Translations under genes and position numbers: made by a program | Part shown: one piece after another, positions 19,506 to 29,596 of the stretch | Numbering within the stretch: the first letter of the stretch is position 1 | Layout of the letters: each line of letters begins with the position of its first letter | NCBI RefSeq assembly: GCF_018127805.1 | Contig: NZ_CP072334.1 | Coordinates: 2,272,001-2,336,000 of the forward strand | Direction of reading: 5' to 3' | DNA length: 64,000 bases | Source of the DNA: Prevotella sp. oral taxon 475 | GTDB lineage: Bacteria; Bacteroidota; Bacteroidia; Bacteroidales; Bacteroidaceae | Notes under the pieces: generated by a model | The model's input: only the letters and a program-made list of their open reading frames with translations | Databases searched by the model: none | Told to the model about the DNA's origin: nothing

Positions 19506-19850
19506 TTAAATATTGCTGTAAAAATCAATTTGGTCGCCGGCCTTCAGTGTAACGATAGCCTTTTTGAAGGCATTCTTTTGTCCCTTCACCAATCCGGCCT
19601 TTGTATAACGGCTCGAACGTTTGCCAGCATAACGCATTGTATTGACATCCAACACCGTAACGTGATATAAGCTTTCGACTTCGCTCTTAATTTGAAGTTT
19701 GTTTGCTTCAGGACGAACGATAAAGCCATAACGAGCCTCTGCGGCTTTTGTCTTGACTTCACCTTTCACCTTATAACTTCTTTCAACAGAAGACTTGTCT
19801 GTTATCTTGGTCATCTTCTCGGTGACCAATGGTTTTATGATAAATCCCAT
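19506..19850 (-). CDS. rplW: 50S ribosomal protein L23
   Basis: 114 residues, longer than the usual 95-100 because of an insertion near residues 18-38 (SSVERSYKVKGEVKTKAAEA region) between KPLVTEKM and YGFIVRPEANKLQIKSEVE. L23 is the docking site for trigger factor and SRP at the tunnel exit. Spacing is 15 bases to rplD. Confidence 0.96.
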   Translation of the reverse strand: MGFIIKPLVTEKMTKITDKSSVERSYKVKGEVKTKAAEARYGFIVRPEANKLQIKSEVESLYHVTVLDVNTMRYAGKRSSRYTKAGLVKGQKNAFKKAIVTLKAGDQIDFYSNI

Positions 19851-19865
19851 AATCTTTTTGTCTCC

Positions 19866-20495
19866 TTATTTATTTAAGACTCCATCGATAGCCTCCAACG
19901 ACTTTTCAGTCACAACAAGCACATCTGCATTCAAAACTTTGTAAGCATTGAGTGCATGTGCCGTCATCACCTCTGAACGTTGCAAGTTACGAGCCGACAA
20001 ATATACATTTTTATTCACACTTGGCAAAAGAACAAGCGTCTTCTTACCCTCAACTTTAAGATTCTTAGTGATATTTACAAAATCTTTTGTTTTGGGGGCT
20101 GTCAAATCGAAATCCTCAACGACAACAATCGCATTTTCCTGGGCCTTATAAGATAACGCCGACTTACGGGCGAGGAGTTTTACTTTCTTGTTCAGCTTGA
20201 AACCATAATCACGAGGTTGAGGACCAAACACACGTCCACCACCAACGAGCACAGGCGAATTGATGTCACCACGACGTGCACCGCCGCCGCCTTTCTGACG
20301 ACCGAGTTTGCGAGTAGAACCGCTTACCTCGCTTCTCTCTTTGGACTTGGCAGTACCTTGACGCTGGTTAGCGAGATACTGCTTCACATCGAGATAGAGA
20401 ACGTGGTCATTAGGCTCAATACCGAAGATGGCTTCGTTCAACGTAACCTTTCTTCCGGTCTCCTGACCATTGATATTTAATACGCTAACTTCCAT
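19866..20495 (-). CDS. rplD: 50S ribosomal protein L4
   Basis: 209 residues with the tunnel loop segment [20 protein letters not shown] and [17 protein letters not shown]4 lines the tunnel constriction and, in Gammaproteobacteria, represses the S10 operon; such control is not known for this phylum. Its ATG overlaps the rplC stop by one base. Confidence 0.98.
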   Translation of the reverse strand: MEVSVLNINGQETGRKVTLNEAIFGIEPNDHVLYLDVKQYLANQRQGTAKSKERSEVSGSTRKLGRQKGGGGARRGDINSPVLVGGGRVFGPQPRDYGFKLNKKVKLLARKSALSYKAQENAIVVVEDFDLTAPKTKDFVNITKNLKVEGKKTLVLLPSVNKNVYLSARNLQRSEVMTAHALNAYKVLNADVLVVTEKSLEAIDGVLNK

Positions 20496-21109
20496 TATTT
20501 CTTAATTAAAAGGGTTGAACCATTGCATCCAGCCACACTTCCTTTCACGAGGATAAGGTTGTGTTCAGGAATCACCTTTAACACTTTCAGGTTCTGAGTT
20601 GTCACTCTATCACCTCCCATTTGGCCTGCCATGCGCATACCCTTAAACACTTTAGCGGGATAAGAACATGCACCGATAGAGCCCGGTTTACGAGCGCGGT
20701 CATCCTGGCCGTGTGTACTCTGACCTACACCACCGAATCCATGACGTTTAACAACTCCTTGGAAACCCTTACCTTTAGAGGTTCCTACCACGTCTACAAA
20801 CTCTACACCTTCAAAAAGGTCTACCGTGAGGGTATCACCGAGATTGTATTCGGTATCAAATTTGAACTCGGCCAAGTGCTTCTTCGGTGTTGTACCTGCT
20901 TTTTTGAAGACTCCTGCCATCGGCATTGTAGTTCTGCTTTCTTTAGCTTCACCAAAAGCGAGTTGCACTGCTTCATAACCGTCTTTCTCTACGGTCTTTA
21001 CCTGGGTTACAACACAAGGACCAGCTTCGATAACAGTGCACGGAACATTCTTACCGTCGGCACTGAAAACGGATGTCATTCCGATTTTTCTTCCAATTAA
21101 TCCTGGCAT
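20495..21109 (-). CDS. rplC: 50S ribosomal protein L3
   Basis: 204 residues beginning [20 protein letters not shown], with the long loop [20 protein letters not shown] reaching the peptidyl transferase centre and [17 protein letters not shown] near the end. It is separated from rpsJ by 161 bases, in which no gene was found. Confidence 0.98.
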   Translation of the reverse strand: MPGLIGRKIGMTSVFSADGKNVPCTVIEAGPCVVTQVKTVEKDGYEAVQLAFGEAKESRTTMPMAGVFKKAGTTPKKHLAEFKFDTEYNLGDTLTVDLFEGVEFVDVVGTSKGKGFQGVVKRHGFGGVGQSTHGQDDRARKPGSIGACSYPAKVFKGMRMAGQMGGDRVTTQNLKVLKVIPEHNLILVKGSVAGCNGSTLLIKK

Positions 21110-21270
21110 TTCAATAATATATTAATAAAAATAAAATTGTTGATCAGTTGATCTGTTATAGAACAGACTCTAATTTACGAGAATCTTGTTTGCCAACAAA
21201 CGCCTGTCGTTCAATCGACATAACATTTCGGCTCATAGGCCCAAGTATGGCTCTCACGAGCCCATCTGTC

Positions 21271-21576
21271 TTACACCTTAATCTCTACCTCTACGCCACT
21301 GGGCAATTCAAGTTTCATCAGCGCGTCTACCGTCTTTGCTGTTGAGCTATAGATATCGATCAAACGCTTGAAATCTTGCAATTGGAACTGCTCACGCGAC
21401 TTTTTGTTGACGAACGTACTACGGTTCACCGTGAAGATACGCTTATGTGTAGGCAATGGAATAGGGCCGCTAACGATGGCTCCAGTGGTTTTCACTGCTT
21501 TCACAATCTTCTCTGCTGACTTGTCTACCAACTTGTGATCGTAGCTTTTCAGCTTAATTCTGATTTTCTGACTCAT
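21271..21576 (-). CDS. rpsJ: 30S ribosomal protein S10 (NusE)
   Basis: 101 residues with [20 protein letters not shown] and the loop [21 protein letters not shown]10 is part of the 30S head and also acts as NusE in antitermination and transcription-translation coupling through NusG. It lies 94 bases behind fusA, so the str and S10 parts may form one transcript. Confidence 0.98.
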   Translation of the reverse strand: MSQKIRIKLKSYDHKLVDKSAEKIVKAVKTTGAIVSGPIPLPTHKRIFTVNRSTFVNKKSREQFQLQDFKRLIDIYSSTAKTVDALMKLELPSGVEVEIKV

Positions 21577-21670
21577 ATCGATAATTTTGTTTTAATGATG
21601 TATATAAAAGAATGGAGTACATCGCTTAAGAGTCATTCGCTAAGCGATGCCCCATCCTTTTGATTTCTTG

Positions 21671-23785
21671 TTATACCAAATCTGTGCGGCCTTTCACTTC
21701 TTCAAGAACTGCTTTTGCGATAGAACTTGACAGCGGAGCATGGTGATCGTATTCCATCGAACTGGTTGCACGACCCGAAGTAATGGTACGCAGGGCGGTA
21801 ACATAGCCGAACATCTCTGCCAAAGGTACTTGGGCTTTCACGATGCGTGCACCGCTACGGGCCTCGTCCATACCTTCCACCTGACCACGACGCTTATTCA
21901 AGTCGCCGATCACATCACCCATGTTCTCCTCTGGAGTAACAACTTCTACCTTCATGATAGGCTCCATCAGTACAGGACCTGCTTTCGGACAAGCATTCTT
22001 ATAAGCGTTGATGGCTGCCAATTCGAACGAAAGCTGATCGGAGTCTACCGGGTGGAACGATCCATCGGTCAAAGTCACCTTCAGATTTTCCATCGGATAA
22101 CCACCCAACACACCGTTCTTCATTGCATTTTCAAAACCTTTCTGTACGGAAGGAATGAACTCCTTGGGCACGTTTCCGCCCTTCACCTCGTTGATGAACT
22201 GGAAGTTGCCCTCTGTATAGTCTTCATCCTTAGGTCCAACGGTAACGATAATATCGGCAAACTTACCACGACCACCACTCTGTTTCTTGTAAACCTCACG
22301 CAGAGTGACAGGTTTCGTGATGGCCTCTTTGTAGTTCACCTGAGGTTTACCCTGGTTACACTCTACCTTGAACTCGCGTTTCAGACGGTCGATGATAATA
22401 TCGAGGTGCAATTCGCCCATACCCGAGATAATGGTCTGTCCGCTCTGCTCGTCGGTACGAACGGTAAACGTGGGGTCTTCCTCGGCCAATTTCGCCAATC
22501 CGTTATCCAATTTGGCAACGTCTGCCTGGCTCTTAGGTTCAACAGCGATAGAGATCACCGTGTCGGGGAACGACATCGACTCGAGAACAATCGGTGCATT
22601 CTCGTCGCAAAGCGTATCTCCCGTGCGAATATCCTTAAAGCCTACGCCTGCACCAATATCGCCGGCATCAATCGACTCCATAGGAATTTCCTTGTTAGAG
22701 TTCATCTGGAACAGACGACTAATACGTTCTTTCTTACCCGAACGAGCGTTGTAGACATACGAACCGGCCGTTACCTTACCCGAATAGACGCGGAAGAACA
22801 CCAAACGGCCCATGAACGGGTCGGTAGCAATCTTGAAAGCGAGCGCCGAAGTAGGAGCTTCTTCAGACGGTTTGCGTTCTTCTTCCTCCTCGGTATTGGG
22901 ATTGGTACCAACGATCGCCACCGTATCCAACGGAGAGGGCAGGAATGCACAAACATAATCGAGCAGCGGCTGAACACCTTTATTCTTGTAAGAAGAGCCC
23001 AACACCATCGGTGTGAGATCCATCGAGATGGTAGCTTTGCGAATAGCCGCCATCAATTCTTCTTCCGTAGGCTCCACGCCTTCGAGATACTTCTCCATCA
23101 ATGCATCGTCGAAGTTAGCAGCATTCTCAATCATTTTGTCACGCCACTCTTTGGCTTCATCCAGCAGATCGGCAGGAATCTCTTCGATGCTGTATTCGGC
23201 TCCCATAGTTTCGTCGTGCCACAAGATAGCTTTCATCTTGATGAGGTCAACAACACCCTTGAAGTTTTCTTCTGCACCAATGGGAATCTGCACCGGACAA
23301 GGGTTCGCTCCCAAGATATCCCTCATCTGTTGCACGGTTTCAAAGAAGTCGGCACCAGAGCGGTCCATCTTGTTCACGTAACCGATACGCGGCACGTTAT
23401 ATTTGTCTGCCTGACGCCAAACCGTCTCCGACTGAGGCTGAACACCGTCTGCAGCCGAATAAGTAGCAACTGCTCCGTCGAGAACACGCAGCGAACGCTC
23501 CACCTCGGCGGTAAAGTCGACGTGTCCCGGAGTGTCGATCAGGTTGATTTTGTATGATTTGTTATTGTAATTCCAGTTACATGTGGTTGCAGCAGACGTG
23601 ATGGTGATGCCTCGTTCTTGTTCTTGTGCCATCCAGTCCATCGTAGCGGCGCCATCGTGCACCTCGCCTATCTTGTGGGTCTTTCCCGTATAGAACAAGA
23701 TACGCTCCGAAGTAGTGGTTTTTCCGGCATCGATGTGTGCCATGATGCCGATATTGCGTGTCAAATGTAAATCGCGATTTGCCAT
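21671..23785 (-). CDS. fusA: Elongation factor G
   Basis: 704 residues in the normal EF-G layout. The GTPase domain has the P-loop AHIDAGKTT (residues 16-24), the switch region [11 protein letters not shown], the DTPGH motif and NKMD. Domains II-V follow, including [16 protein letters not shown] and, near the end, [20 protein letters not shown]. It drives translocation. The gene lies 23 bases behind rpsG, in the str operon position, which favours the main translational EF-G over a paralogue such as a tetracycline protection protein. Confidence 0.97.
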   Translation of the reverse strand: MANRDLHLTRNIGIMAHIDAGKTTTSERILFYTGKTHKIGEVHDGAATMDWMAQEQERGITITSAATTCNWNYNNKSYKINLIDTPGHVDFTAEVERSLRVLDGAVATYSAADGVQPQSETVWRQADKYNVPRIGYVNKMDRSGADFFETVQQMRDILGANPCPVQIPIGAEENFKGVVDLIKMKAILWHDETMGAEYSIEEIPADLLDEAKEWRDKMIENAANFDDALMEKYLEGVEPTEEELMAAIRKATISMDLTPMVLGSSYKNKGVQPLLDYVCAFLPSPLDTVAIVGTNPNTEEEEERKPSEEAPTSALAFKIATDPFMGRLVFFRVYSGKVTAGSYVYNARSGKKERISRLFQMNSNKEIPMESIDAGDIGAGVGFKDIRTGDTLCDENAPIVLESMSFPDTVISIAVEPKSQADVAKLDNGLAKLAEEDPTFTVRTDEQSGQTIISGMGELHLDIIIDRLKREFKVECNQGKPQVNYKEAITKPVTLREVYKKQSGGRGKFADIIVTVGPKDEDYTEGNFQFINEVKGGNVPKEFIPSVQKGFENAMKNGVLGGYPMENLKVTLTDGSFHPVDSDQLSFELAAINAYKNACPKAGPVLMEPIMKVEVVTPEENMGDVIGDLNKRRGQVEGMDEARSGARIVKAQVPLAEMFGYVTALRTITSGRATSSMEYDHHAPLSSSIAKAVLEEVKGRTDLV

Positions 23786-23808
23786 TGTCTTTATACCTAT
23801 TATATATA

Positions 23809-24285
23809 TTAGAATCTGAAATGAGCGAATGCGCGGTTTGCTTCTGCCATGCGGTGCATATCTTCCTTACGTTTGTAGGCACCGCCTTGATTGTTGAAAG
23901 CATCCATAATCTCGGCAGCCAATTTGTCGGCCATACTCTTTCCGCCGCGTTTGCGTGCATAGGAGATCATATTTTTCATCGAGATACTCTCTTTACGATC
24001 GGGGCGAATTTCGGTAGGAACTTGGAAAGTCGCACCACCGATGCGCCGACTCTTCACTTCCACCTGCGGAGTAATATTGTCCAGAGCCGTCTTCCATATT
24101 TCAAGGGGAGACTTTTCCTCTTTTTCCATCTTCACTTTCACCACATCGAGGGCGTTGTAGAAAATCTGATACGAAGCATTCTTTTTGCCATCGTACATCA
24201 AGTGATTAACAAACTTGGAGACCTTCTGGTCGCCGAACACGGGATCGGGAAGGATCACGCGTTTCTTGGGTTTTGCTTTTCTCAT
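23809..24285 (-). CDS. rpsG: 30S ribosomal protein S7
   Basis: 158 residues with [20 protein letters not shown] at the start and [20 protein letters not shown] and [20 protein letters not shown] in the body. S7 organises the 3' domain of 16S rRNA. The 272 bases between it and rpsL contain no recognised gene. Confidence 0.98.
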   Translation of the reverse strand: MRKAKPKKRVILPDPVFGDQKVSKFVNHLMYDGKKNASYQIFYNALDVVKVKMEKEEKSPLEIWKTALDNITPQVEVKSRRIGGATFQVPTEIRPDRKESISMKNMISYARKRGGKSMADKLAAEIMDAFNNQGGAYKRKEDMHRMAEANRAFAHFRF

Positions 24286-24557
24286 TTTATTTTGAAAAAT
24301 AAAGTCTGCATGGGGTTGTCATTGTTCTTCAACTTCCGCTCTCGGAGGTTTACTCAACCTTTTATTAACAAATCACCAGCAAAACAATGAATAATGATTG
24401 GGGCTTTCAAGTGACCACCCTACTTTTTGTTTCGGGCAAAGGATTTTAAGCAAGTGAGACCCGGCAAATTCTCTCGCCACAGTCCTGAAGTGCTTGCAAG
24501 GGCAAGACTTACCGACTAAAGTGCTCACAAACTTAAAAACCTGCCTGAACGTTTCTT

Positions 24558-24941
24558 TTACTTCTTGGCTGCCTTCGGTCGCTTAGCACCGTATTTAGAA
24601 CGGCGTTGCGTACGATTGGCCACACCAGCAGTATCCAACGTTCCGCGAACGATGTGATAGCGAACACCGGGAAGATCTTTCACACGACCACCGCGAACGA
24701 GCACGATGCTGTGCTCTTGCAGATTGTGACCTTCTCCCGGAATGTAGGAGTTCACTTCCTTTTGGTTGGTCAAACGAACACGGGCAACTTTACGCATTGC
24801 CGAATTAGGCTTTTTAGGGGTGGTTGTATAGACGCGCACACAAACGCCACGACGCTGCGGACATGAGTCCAATGCCGGCGATTTGCTCTTGTCGACAAGC
24901 ACCTTTCTGCCTTTTCTTACCAATTGTGAAATAGTAGGCAT
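24558..24941 (-). CDS. rpsL: 30S ribosomal protein S12
   Basis: 127 residues starting at the ATG at 24941 ([20 protein letters not shown]); an in-frame extension up to 25046 lacks similarity to S12. The decoding-site loops [20 protein letters not shown] and [13 protein letters not shown] are present with Lys at the site (KKPNSA) linked to streptomycin sensitivity. It is the first gene of the whole ribosomal block. Confidence 0.98.
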   Translation of the reverse strand: MPTISQLVRKGRKVLVDKSKSPALDSCPQRRGVCVRVYTTTPKKPNSAMRKVARVRLTNQKEVNSYIPGEGHNLQEHSIVLVRGGRVKDLPGVRYHIVRGTLDTAGVANRTQRRSKYGAKRPKAAKK

Positions 24942-25021
24942 AATTTTACTTTTAAATTTATATATTCTTTTTTCGTTATTATCTACGACATGAAACTGCA
25001 CGAGAAGTGCATTTCGGGGTG

Positions 25022-25029
25022 CAAAGTTA
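25022..25029 (-). promoter_or_regulatory. Candidate -7 box of the rpsL promoter
   Basis: On the minus strand TAACTTTG matches TAnnTTTG, about 80 bases upstream of rpsL. No good TTG was found at the -33 position. Confidence 0.5.
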
Positions 25030-25046
25030 CGAACAATTATCGGCAC

Positions 25047-25596
25047 TACCTAATATATAGGCAAACGGAATCCCGCTCACCTCTTTGTTTTAACAATATA
25101 TAACCACCATTATTTTAATTTACCAACCCATCTTTCTCTTTTCGAGAGAAAAGAAAACTTTTATCCATCGCCGGCCTCTCAGAAAACGCCCTCTACCCTA
25201 TCCTTTTTTCACACACAAGAGTCTGCCTTTTGTATACGTTTTGAATCGGGCGATTCGAAACGTGTTGAGCCCCTATATATAATAAGGTGGAAATTTCACC
25301 CACCCCATTTCGTCTGATCATCTGAAAAAGATGGTTTTGCAAAAGCTAAGAAAACGCATCGTAAAAGCTAAGAAAACGCAACATCAAAGCTAAGAGAATG
25401 ACATTCAAAAACTAAGCTTTTGAAAACACATCGGCAACCTATTGAGTATAAGCATGTTATCTTCCACATTTGAGGAAAAGAATTTCCACGCCAAGTCAAC
25501 CCAAGGAGGAGAAGATGAAAAAGCATGATTTTCAAGCAATTTTTATTTTTATTATCAAATGTCTCTTCAATCCCCCGTGAAAAGAAAAAGAATCAT
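25047..25596. other. Long intergenic region between divergent rpsL and the secreted-protein operon
   Basis: The region has no recognisable gene. It contains the rpsL promoter side, a hairpin at 25237-25262 (CGTTTTGAATC against GATTCGAAACG, one mismatch), and a cluster of AAAAGCTAAG words at 25341-25421. Confidence 0.7.
25341..25421. repeat. Cluster of AAAAGCTAAG-type direct repeats
   Basis: AAAAGCTAAGAAAACGCA occurs twice (25341-25358 and 25363-25380), followed by CAAAGCTAAGAGAA and AAAACTAAGCTTTTG. Here the word is mostly in direct orientation, unlike the perfect inverted repeats at 3548 and 14578. Confidence 0.85.
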
Positions 25597-25604
25597 TATC
25601 TTTG
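25597..25604 (+). promoter_or_regulatory. Candidate -7 box of the four-gene secreted-protein operon
   Basis: TATCTTTG matches TAnnTTTG and lies 28 bases before the first ATG. The -33 region is weak. Confidence 0.55.
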
Positions 25605-25631
25605 TAGCGTTATCCTAACATCCAACAAAAG

Positions 25632-26993
25632 ATGAAACCAACTACCTTATTTGCAGCATTATTATGTTGCACAGCGAGCATGGCCCATGCTCAAAAAATG
25701 ACCAAAGATGCCAAGTATCGCCGCAGTTCTCTTTACACCATGATGATAGAGGATAGAAAAATGACGGGAGGTGCCGAGGCGATTGTGGTGAACACCTTCA
25801 GCAAGATGCCCACTCCCGACAAGTATGACGACCACTGTGTAGGAGCTCGTATCGCAGAGATCGACGGTCTAACAATTAGCGAAGCAGACCTGAAAGCGGC
25901 GGCAGAGCTGACCGGAAAGGGTACAAAAAAGGGCTTAGGAGGCCTGATGAAGGCGGCCGGAAAACAGGTGGCTGCTCCCGAAGAAAAGGGGAAACTGAGC
26001 GACAACGAGTACATTGCGCGCCTGATGAAGTATTTTGAGCAGAACCATACGGCCAATAAAATGATTGCCAAATGGTATGGCGTAGAAGACCTGAACCAAG
26101 CTAACACCTATCAGTTTGGTTTCAAACTCATCAAAGAGCGCGGCCTTCAGAATGCCAGTAAAGAGGATTTAGACAAGGCTACACTGGTAAAAGGTGGTGT
26201 CGATAAGATTGTAAGTGCTGCGGCTTTAGAGCTGATTCCCAACACGTTTGTCATGGTGACGCGCTATTCTTACCTACCCGCCGAAGAGCTGATGGCGCAA
26301 ATTTCGGCCTACACCAACGCCATTGGGGCGTACTTAGGCGGTATTGGTTCTCTTGCAGGAACGGCCACTTCGCTGGCAGGCTCTACGCTAAAGGGCTATT
26401 TTGTCAAGACCACCAGCTATCTTTTTCAGTTGGATTGGGATAAAGAGACACAGGATGCTTTCGAGATGGCCTATGCCGACCAATCGCCGCAGAAGCTCAT
26501 CGATGAGGGGAAATATCGACTGAAATATGTCGGGAAGACGTGGGATTATGCACCGGCTACCCTCAAAGTAACCCTCAACAACAATCATGACAGCAGGCTG
26601 ATCGAACGGGCCACGGTGCGGGCCACGGATGGAGCGATGGCTAAACTGCAAAAGAAATATGATGTCTTCAAGACGATGTCGCCTCTGCACATCAAAGGCG
26701 ATCAGATCATTGCCTATATCGGCAAGAAAGAAGGCTTGAAAGGCGGCGAAAAATTCGATGTCTTCGAGTTGATACAAAAGGAAGACGGCACCACCGAATA
26801 CAAAAAGACGGGCGACATAACCGCCATCAAAGGTAAGGTGTGGGACAACCGTTATGGCACCGACATCCAATCGGAGGATGCCGCAAGCGACGGCGATGAG
26901 AAAGCTGACACCGACGAACAACTGGAATATACCTTGTTTAAAGGCAATGCAAAGAAACTCATGGACGGTATGCTAATTCGTCAGGCGAAATAG
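25632..26993 (+). CDS. Secreted protein of unknown function, first of four
   Basis: 453 residues with a cleavable signal peptide ending near residue 20 (MAHAQ). No enzyme motif was recognised. A glycine/alanine-rich, weakly hydrophobic stretch at about residues 235-258 (IGAYLGGIGSLAGTATSLAG) could insert into or touch a membrane. The C-terminal half is beta-rich with KGDQIIAYIGKKEGLKGGEK, a pattern seen in short beta-barrel domains. An acidic stretch (SDGDEKADTDEQ) precedes the end. It opens an operon with three other exported proteins, so it probably works in the periplasm or outer membrane together with them. Confidence 0.75.
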   Translation: MKPTTLFAALLCCTASMAHAQKMTKDAKYRRSSLYTMMIEDRKMTGGAEAIVVNTFSKMPTPDKYDDHCVGARIAEIDGLTISEADLKAAAELTGKGTKKGLGGLMKAAGKQVAAPEEKGKLSDNEYIARLMKYFEQNHTANKMIAKWYGVEDLNQANTYQFGFKLIKERGLQNASKEDLDKATLVKGGVDKIVSAAALELIPNTFVMVTRYSYLPAEELMAQISAYTNAIGAYLGGIGSLAGTATSLAGSTLKGYFVKTTSYLFQLDWDKETQDAFEMAYADQSPQKLIDEGKYRLKYVGKTWDYAPATLKVTLNNNHDSRLIERATVRATDGAMAKLQKKYDVFKTMSPLHIKGDQIIAYIGKKEGLKGGEKFDVFELIQKEDGTTEYKKTGDITAIKGKVWDNRYGTDIQSEDAASDGDEKADTDEQLEYTLFKGNAKKLMDGMLIRQAK

Positions 26994-27078
26994 AAACATA
27001 ACATTTTTATCCATCAACATATGGAGGAGGGCTCTCATGCGCTTTTTCAATGTATTTCGATCCAAATCTACAAGCAGT

Positions 27079-27588
27079 ATGAAAAGAATCTTATTTTCTC
27101 TGGTTTTTCTGTTGTCTCTGGGCTGGACGGCCTATGCCGGCAACAAGGTAGACAAGAAAGAGTATCTCTATGAAATAGAGTCGTTCGAAGGAAATGTGCC
27201 CGCACAACAGGGATATTGCATCATCAAGGTGTGGAATTACGGCAGACGTGAAAAGATAACCACCAACTCTTGCATGGAAAACGCTGTGCATGGCATCATC
27301 TTTAAAGGGTATGCCGGACTGGGGAAAACGGCTTCCGACAAGGGGAAAAAGGCTCTGGTGCCCGAAGGCTACGAAGCCCATAAGGCTTATTTCGACAACT
27401 TCTTTAACTCGGGACAGTATCTACAATATGTGCAACTGACCAATAAAGGGGAGCTCTTGGCCGGAGATGTCATCAAGATGCGTAAGGGTGGCTACAAAAT
27501 TGGCATGGTGGTGATGGTGAACTATGATGCCTTGCGCAAACGATTGGAAAACGATAAAATCATCAAGGGGCTGGATTTCCTCTTCTAA
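27079..27588 (+). CDS. Secreted protein of unknown function, second of four
   Basis: 169 residues from the ATG at 27079 (MKRILFSLVFLLSLGWTAYA signal peptide). An upstream in-frame ATG at 27037 has a strong GGAGGAGGG sequence before it but would put a long polar stretch ahead of the signal peptide, and Bacteroidales rarely rely on such sites, so the internal start is preferred. The mature part has no recognised domain. It lies 85 bases behind the first gene and five bases before the DUF6175 gene. Confidence 0.7.
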   Translation: MKRILFSLVFLLSLGWTAYAGNKVDKKEYLYEIESFEGNVPAQQGYCIIKVWNYGRREKITTNSCMENAVHGIIFKGYAGLGKTASDKGKKALVPEGYEAHKAYFDNFFNSGQYLQYVQLTNKGELLAGDVIKMRKGGYKIGMVVMVNYDALRKRLENDKIIKGLDFLF

Positions 27589-27592
27589 TTGA

Positions 27593-28540
27593 ATGAATAT
27601 GAAAAGAATATGGCTATTATTTGCTGCCCTCTGCTGTGCGGTAGGGGCTTTCTCACAAGCTAAGAAACCCACCTTGATGGTGGTTCCCGGAGATGTGTGG
27701 TGCAACGAAAATGGGTTTGTGAAGCATTTTGATAACATGGGAGAAAACCAAGTTGTGCCCGACTATGTGAAGGCTTTTCAGAATAGTGGAGAACTGAAAG
27801 TGGCCGTTACGACCATCGGTAGCATGATGCAACAACGGGGATTCCCACTCAAAGACATGGAACAGACGGTGAAGTCGCTGGCCAACGCCTCGGCCGAAGA
27901 TATGGCAACGACTTCTAAAAATGGAGAGGGCCTGGCCGAATCGCCTTTAGATCTACTCAAGAAACGCGCCAAAAGCGACATCATTCTCGAACTGTATTGG
28001 AAGGTGAATAAAATCGGTATGCGCAAGTCGCTCACCTTTAACCTGCGCGCTTTGGATGCTTACACCAACAAACAGGTGGCCGCCCTATCGGGAACGACAG
28101 AGCCTACCATCAGCGAAACAACAGAACTGATGTTGCAAAGTGCGGTAGAAGGGGGGATGGACCAGTTGAACAGCGAACTGATGACCTATTTTACCGACAT
28201 GGCCAATAAGGGTCGCGAGGTAGCGTTGAACATCAAAGTATGGAACGACTCGCCCAAAAATCTTGAAGACGACTTAAACGGTGGCACGCTGGCCGACTTC
28301 ATTGAAGAGTGGGTGAGCAATCACACCGTCAATAAAAGTTTCTCCCTGCTCGATGCAACGGAGAATATGATGAACTTCGAACAGGTGCGCATCCCCCTGT
28401 ATCTGCCTGGCACTGAGGTGGCCTTAGACACCCGACGGTGGGCCAAAGATCTGTCTAAAGAACTGTCTGCCAAAGGGATTGCCAACAAACTGATGATGAA
28501 AGGACTGGGAGAAGCAACGATTGTGATAGGAGGAAAATAA
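27593..28540 (+). CDS. DUF6175 family secreted protein
   Basis: 315 residues with a signal peptide (MNMKRIWLLFAALCCAVGAF). The start of the mature protein, PTLMVVPGDVWCNENGF, and the segment SDIILELYWKVNKIG are characteristic of the family as I recall it; the function is unknown. The fold resembles periplasmic assembly lipoproteins of the CsgG/LpoB sort only in general outline, so this is not asserted. It overlaps neither neighbour, with four and two bases on each side, so tight co-expression is likely. Confidence 0.7.
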   Translation: MNMKRIWLLFAALCCAVGAFSQAKKPTLMVVPGDVWCNENGFVKHFDNMGENQVVPDYVKAFQNSGELKVAVTTIGSMMQQRGFPLKDMEQTVKSLANASAEDMATTSKNGEGLAESPLDLLKKRAKSDIILELYWKVNKIGMRKSLTFNLRALDAYTNKQVAALSGTTEPTISETTELMLQSAVEGGMDQLNSELMTYFTDMANKGREVALNIKVWNDSPKNLEDDLNGGTLADFIEEWVSNHTVNKSFSLLDATENMMNFEQVRIPLYLPGTEVALDTRRWAKDLSKELSAKGIANKLMMKGLGEATIVIGGK

Positions 28541-28542
28541 AG

Positions 28543-29460
28543 ATGAGAAGCAGGTTAATGATAATCGTATGGCTCGGTTTAATGGGTTGGATGGGCTCTG
28601 CAAAGGCCCAAATCCATCTGACTCCTTATGTTGAAAGCGGCATAAGCGGGACGGACGAGCGTGTATTAGATATGGTGTTGGCCCGATTGAACAACATTCT
28701 CACAACAGGAGAAGGCATTAGTGCATCGGAAAACGGGCGGTTTGTGCTGGCTGCACAATTGAATGTGACGGGCAAAGAGGTGCTATCCACAGCCCCGACA
28801 AAGGTGGTTTACGAGGTGGAAATGCACTTGGGCATCGGCGATGGCATCGATGGCAAATGCTACTCTTCCACTTCGCAAACCCTCAAAGGAGTGGGACGAA
28901 CAGAAAGTCAGGCACTGGTCAACGCCGTTAAGCAGCTTCCGACTCAATCGGAGAAGGTGCAATCGTTAGTGAGAAACGCGAAAACAAAGATTATCACTTA
29001 TTATAATCAGCACGCTCCAGCCATCATGGCCAAAGCTCAAGCGTTGGAGGCGGCCGGCAAATTCGATGAGGCTCTTTTCGAATTATCTGCCATTCCGCAG
29101 GAATGTGTTCATTTTAAGAAGGCTTTCGCCCAAATGAATACTCTCTATAAGAAGATGGTCTATGCCGATGCAGAAAAGACTTTGATGCAGGCTAAGGCTT
29201 TGTGGGCTGCGGCACAGACTGAAGAAAATGCCTTGATGATTGCCGAGATGCTGGGCGACATTTCTCCTTCAGCAGCTTGTTATCCGCAGGTAAAGGCCTT
29301 CGTTGCCAGTGTGACGAAACGTCGCCAACAGGTGGAAGACCGACAGTTCGACGCCGAAGTAAAGGTGGAAATGGCGCGTCTGAAAGCGATTGAACATGTA
29401 GCGGCTGCCTATGCGAAGAATCAACCGCGGGTGACTTATCATATTCACCGTTGGTGGTAA
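28543..29460 (+). CDS. Secreted helical-repeat protein of unknown function, fourth of four
   Basis: 305 residues with a signal peptide ending near MGSAKAQ. The first half is a mixed alpha/beta domain (TPYVESGISGTDERVLDMVL, FVLAAQLNVTGKEVL), which recalls domains found in LpoB/CsgG-like periplasmic proteins. The second half is helical, with TPR-like units (ALEAAGKFDEALFELSAIP). The start follows the DUF6175 stop by two bases. A strong hairpin terminator follows directly. Confidence 0.7.
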   Translation: MRSRLMIIVWLGLMGWMGSAKAQIHLTPYVESGISGTDERVLDMVLARLNNILTTGEGISASENGRFVLAAQLNVTGKEVLSTAPTKVVYEVEMHLGIGDGIDGKCYSSTSQTLKGVGRTESQALVNAVKQLPTQSEKVQSLVRNAKTKIITYYNQHAPAIMAKAQALEAAGKFDEALFELSAIPQECVHFKKAFAQMNTLYKKMVYADAEKTLMQAKALWAAAQTEENALMIAEMLGDISPSAACYPQVKAFVASVTKRRQQVEDRQFDAEVKVEMARLKAIEHVAAAYAKNQPRVTYHIHRWW

Positions 29461-29462
29461 TC

Positions 29463-29498
29463 AACAAAAAACGGCATCTAATGGTGCCGTTTTTTGTT
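29463..29498 (+). terminator. Intrinsic terminator of the four-gene operon
   Basis: AACAAAAAACGGCA (29463-29476) and its exact complement TGCCGTTTTTTGTT (29485-29498) form a 14-bp stem with T-rich 3' side. It begins three bases behind the stop codon and, being symmetric, may also serve the convergent glycosyltransferase gene. Confidence 0.9.
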
Positions 29499-29596
29499 CT
29501 TTTTCGTTCCTCGAAAATGCCTTTTTTTTGCCATGCCCATGCTCAAGTAGGCTTGGCAGGGTTCATTTGGCTTGACTAAAGTATGGATCTCCCCTG

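Noticed and set aside
21740..23557. Plus-strand open frame of 605 codons opposite fusA
   Set aside because: It is a shadow of the highly biased fusA codon usage; EF-G motifs on the minus strand are complete.
21671..23785. Tetracycline protection protein instead of EF-G
   Set aside because: It lies between rpsG and rpsJ in the str operon position and keeps all EF-G motifs.
24942..25631. tRNA or small RNA gene in the gap before the ribosomal block
   Set aside because: No cloverleaf pattern or CCA-like end was found by eye. Only one short hairpin and the repeat cluster are visible.
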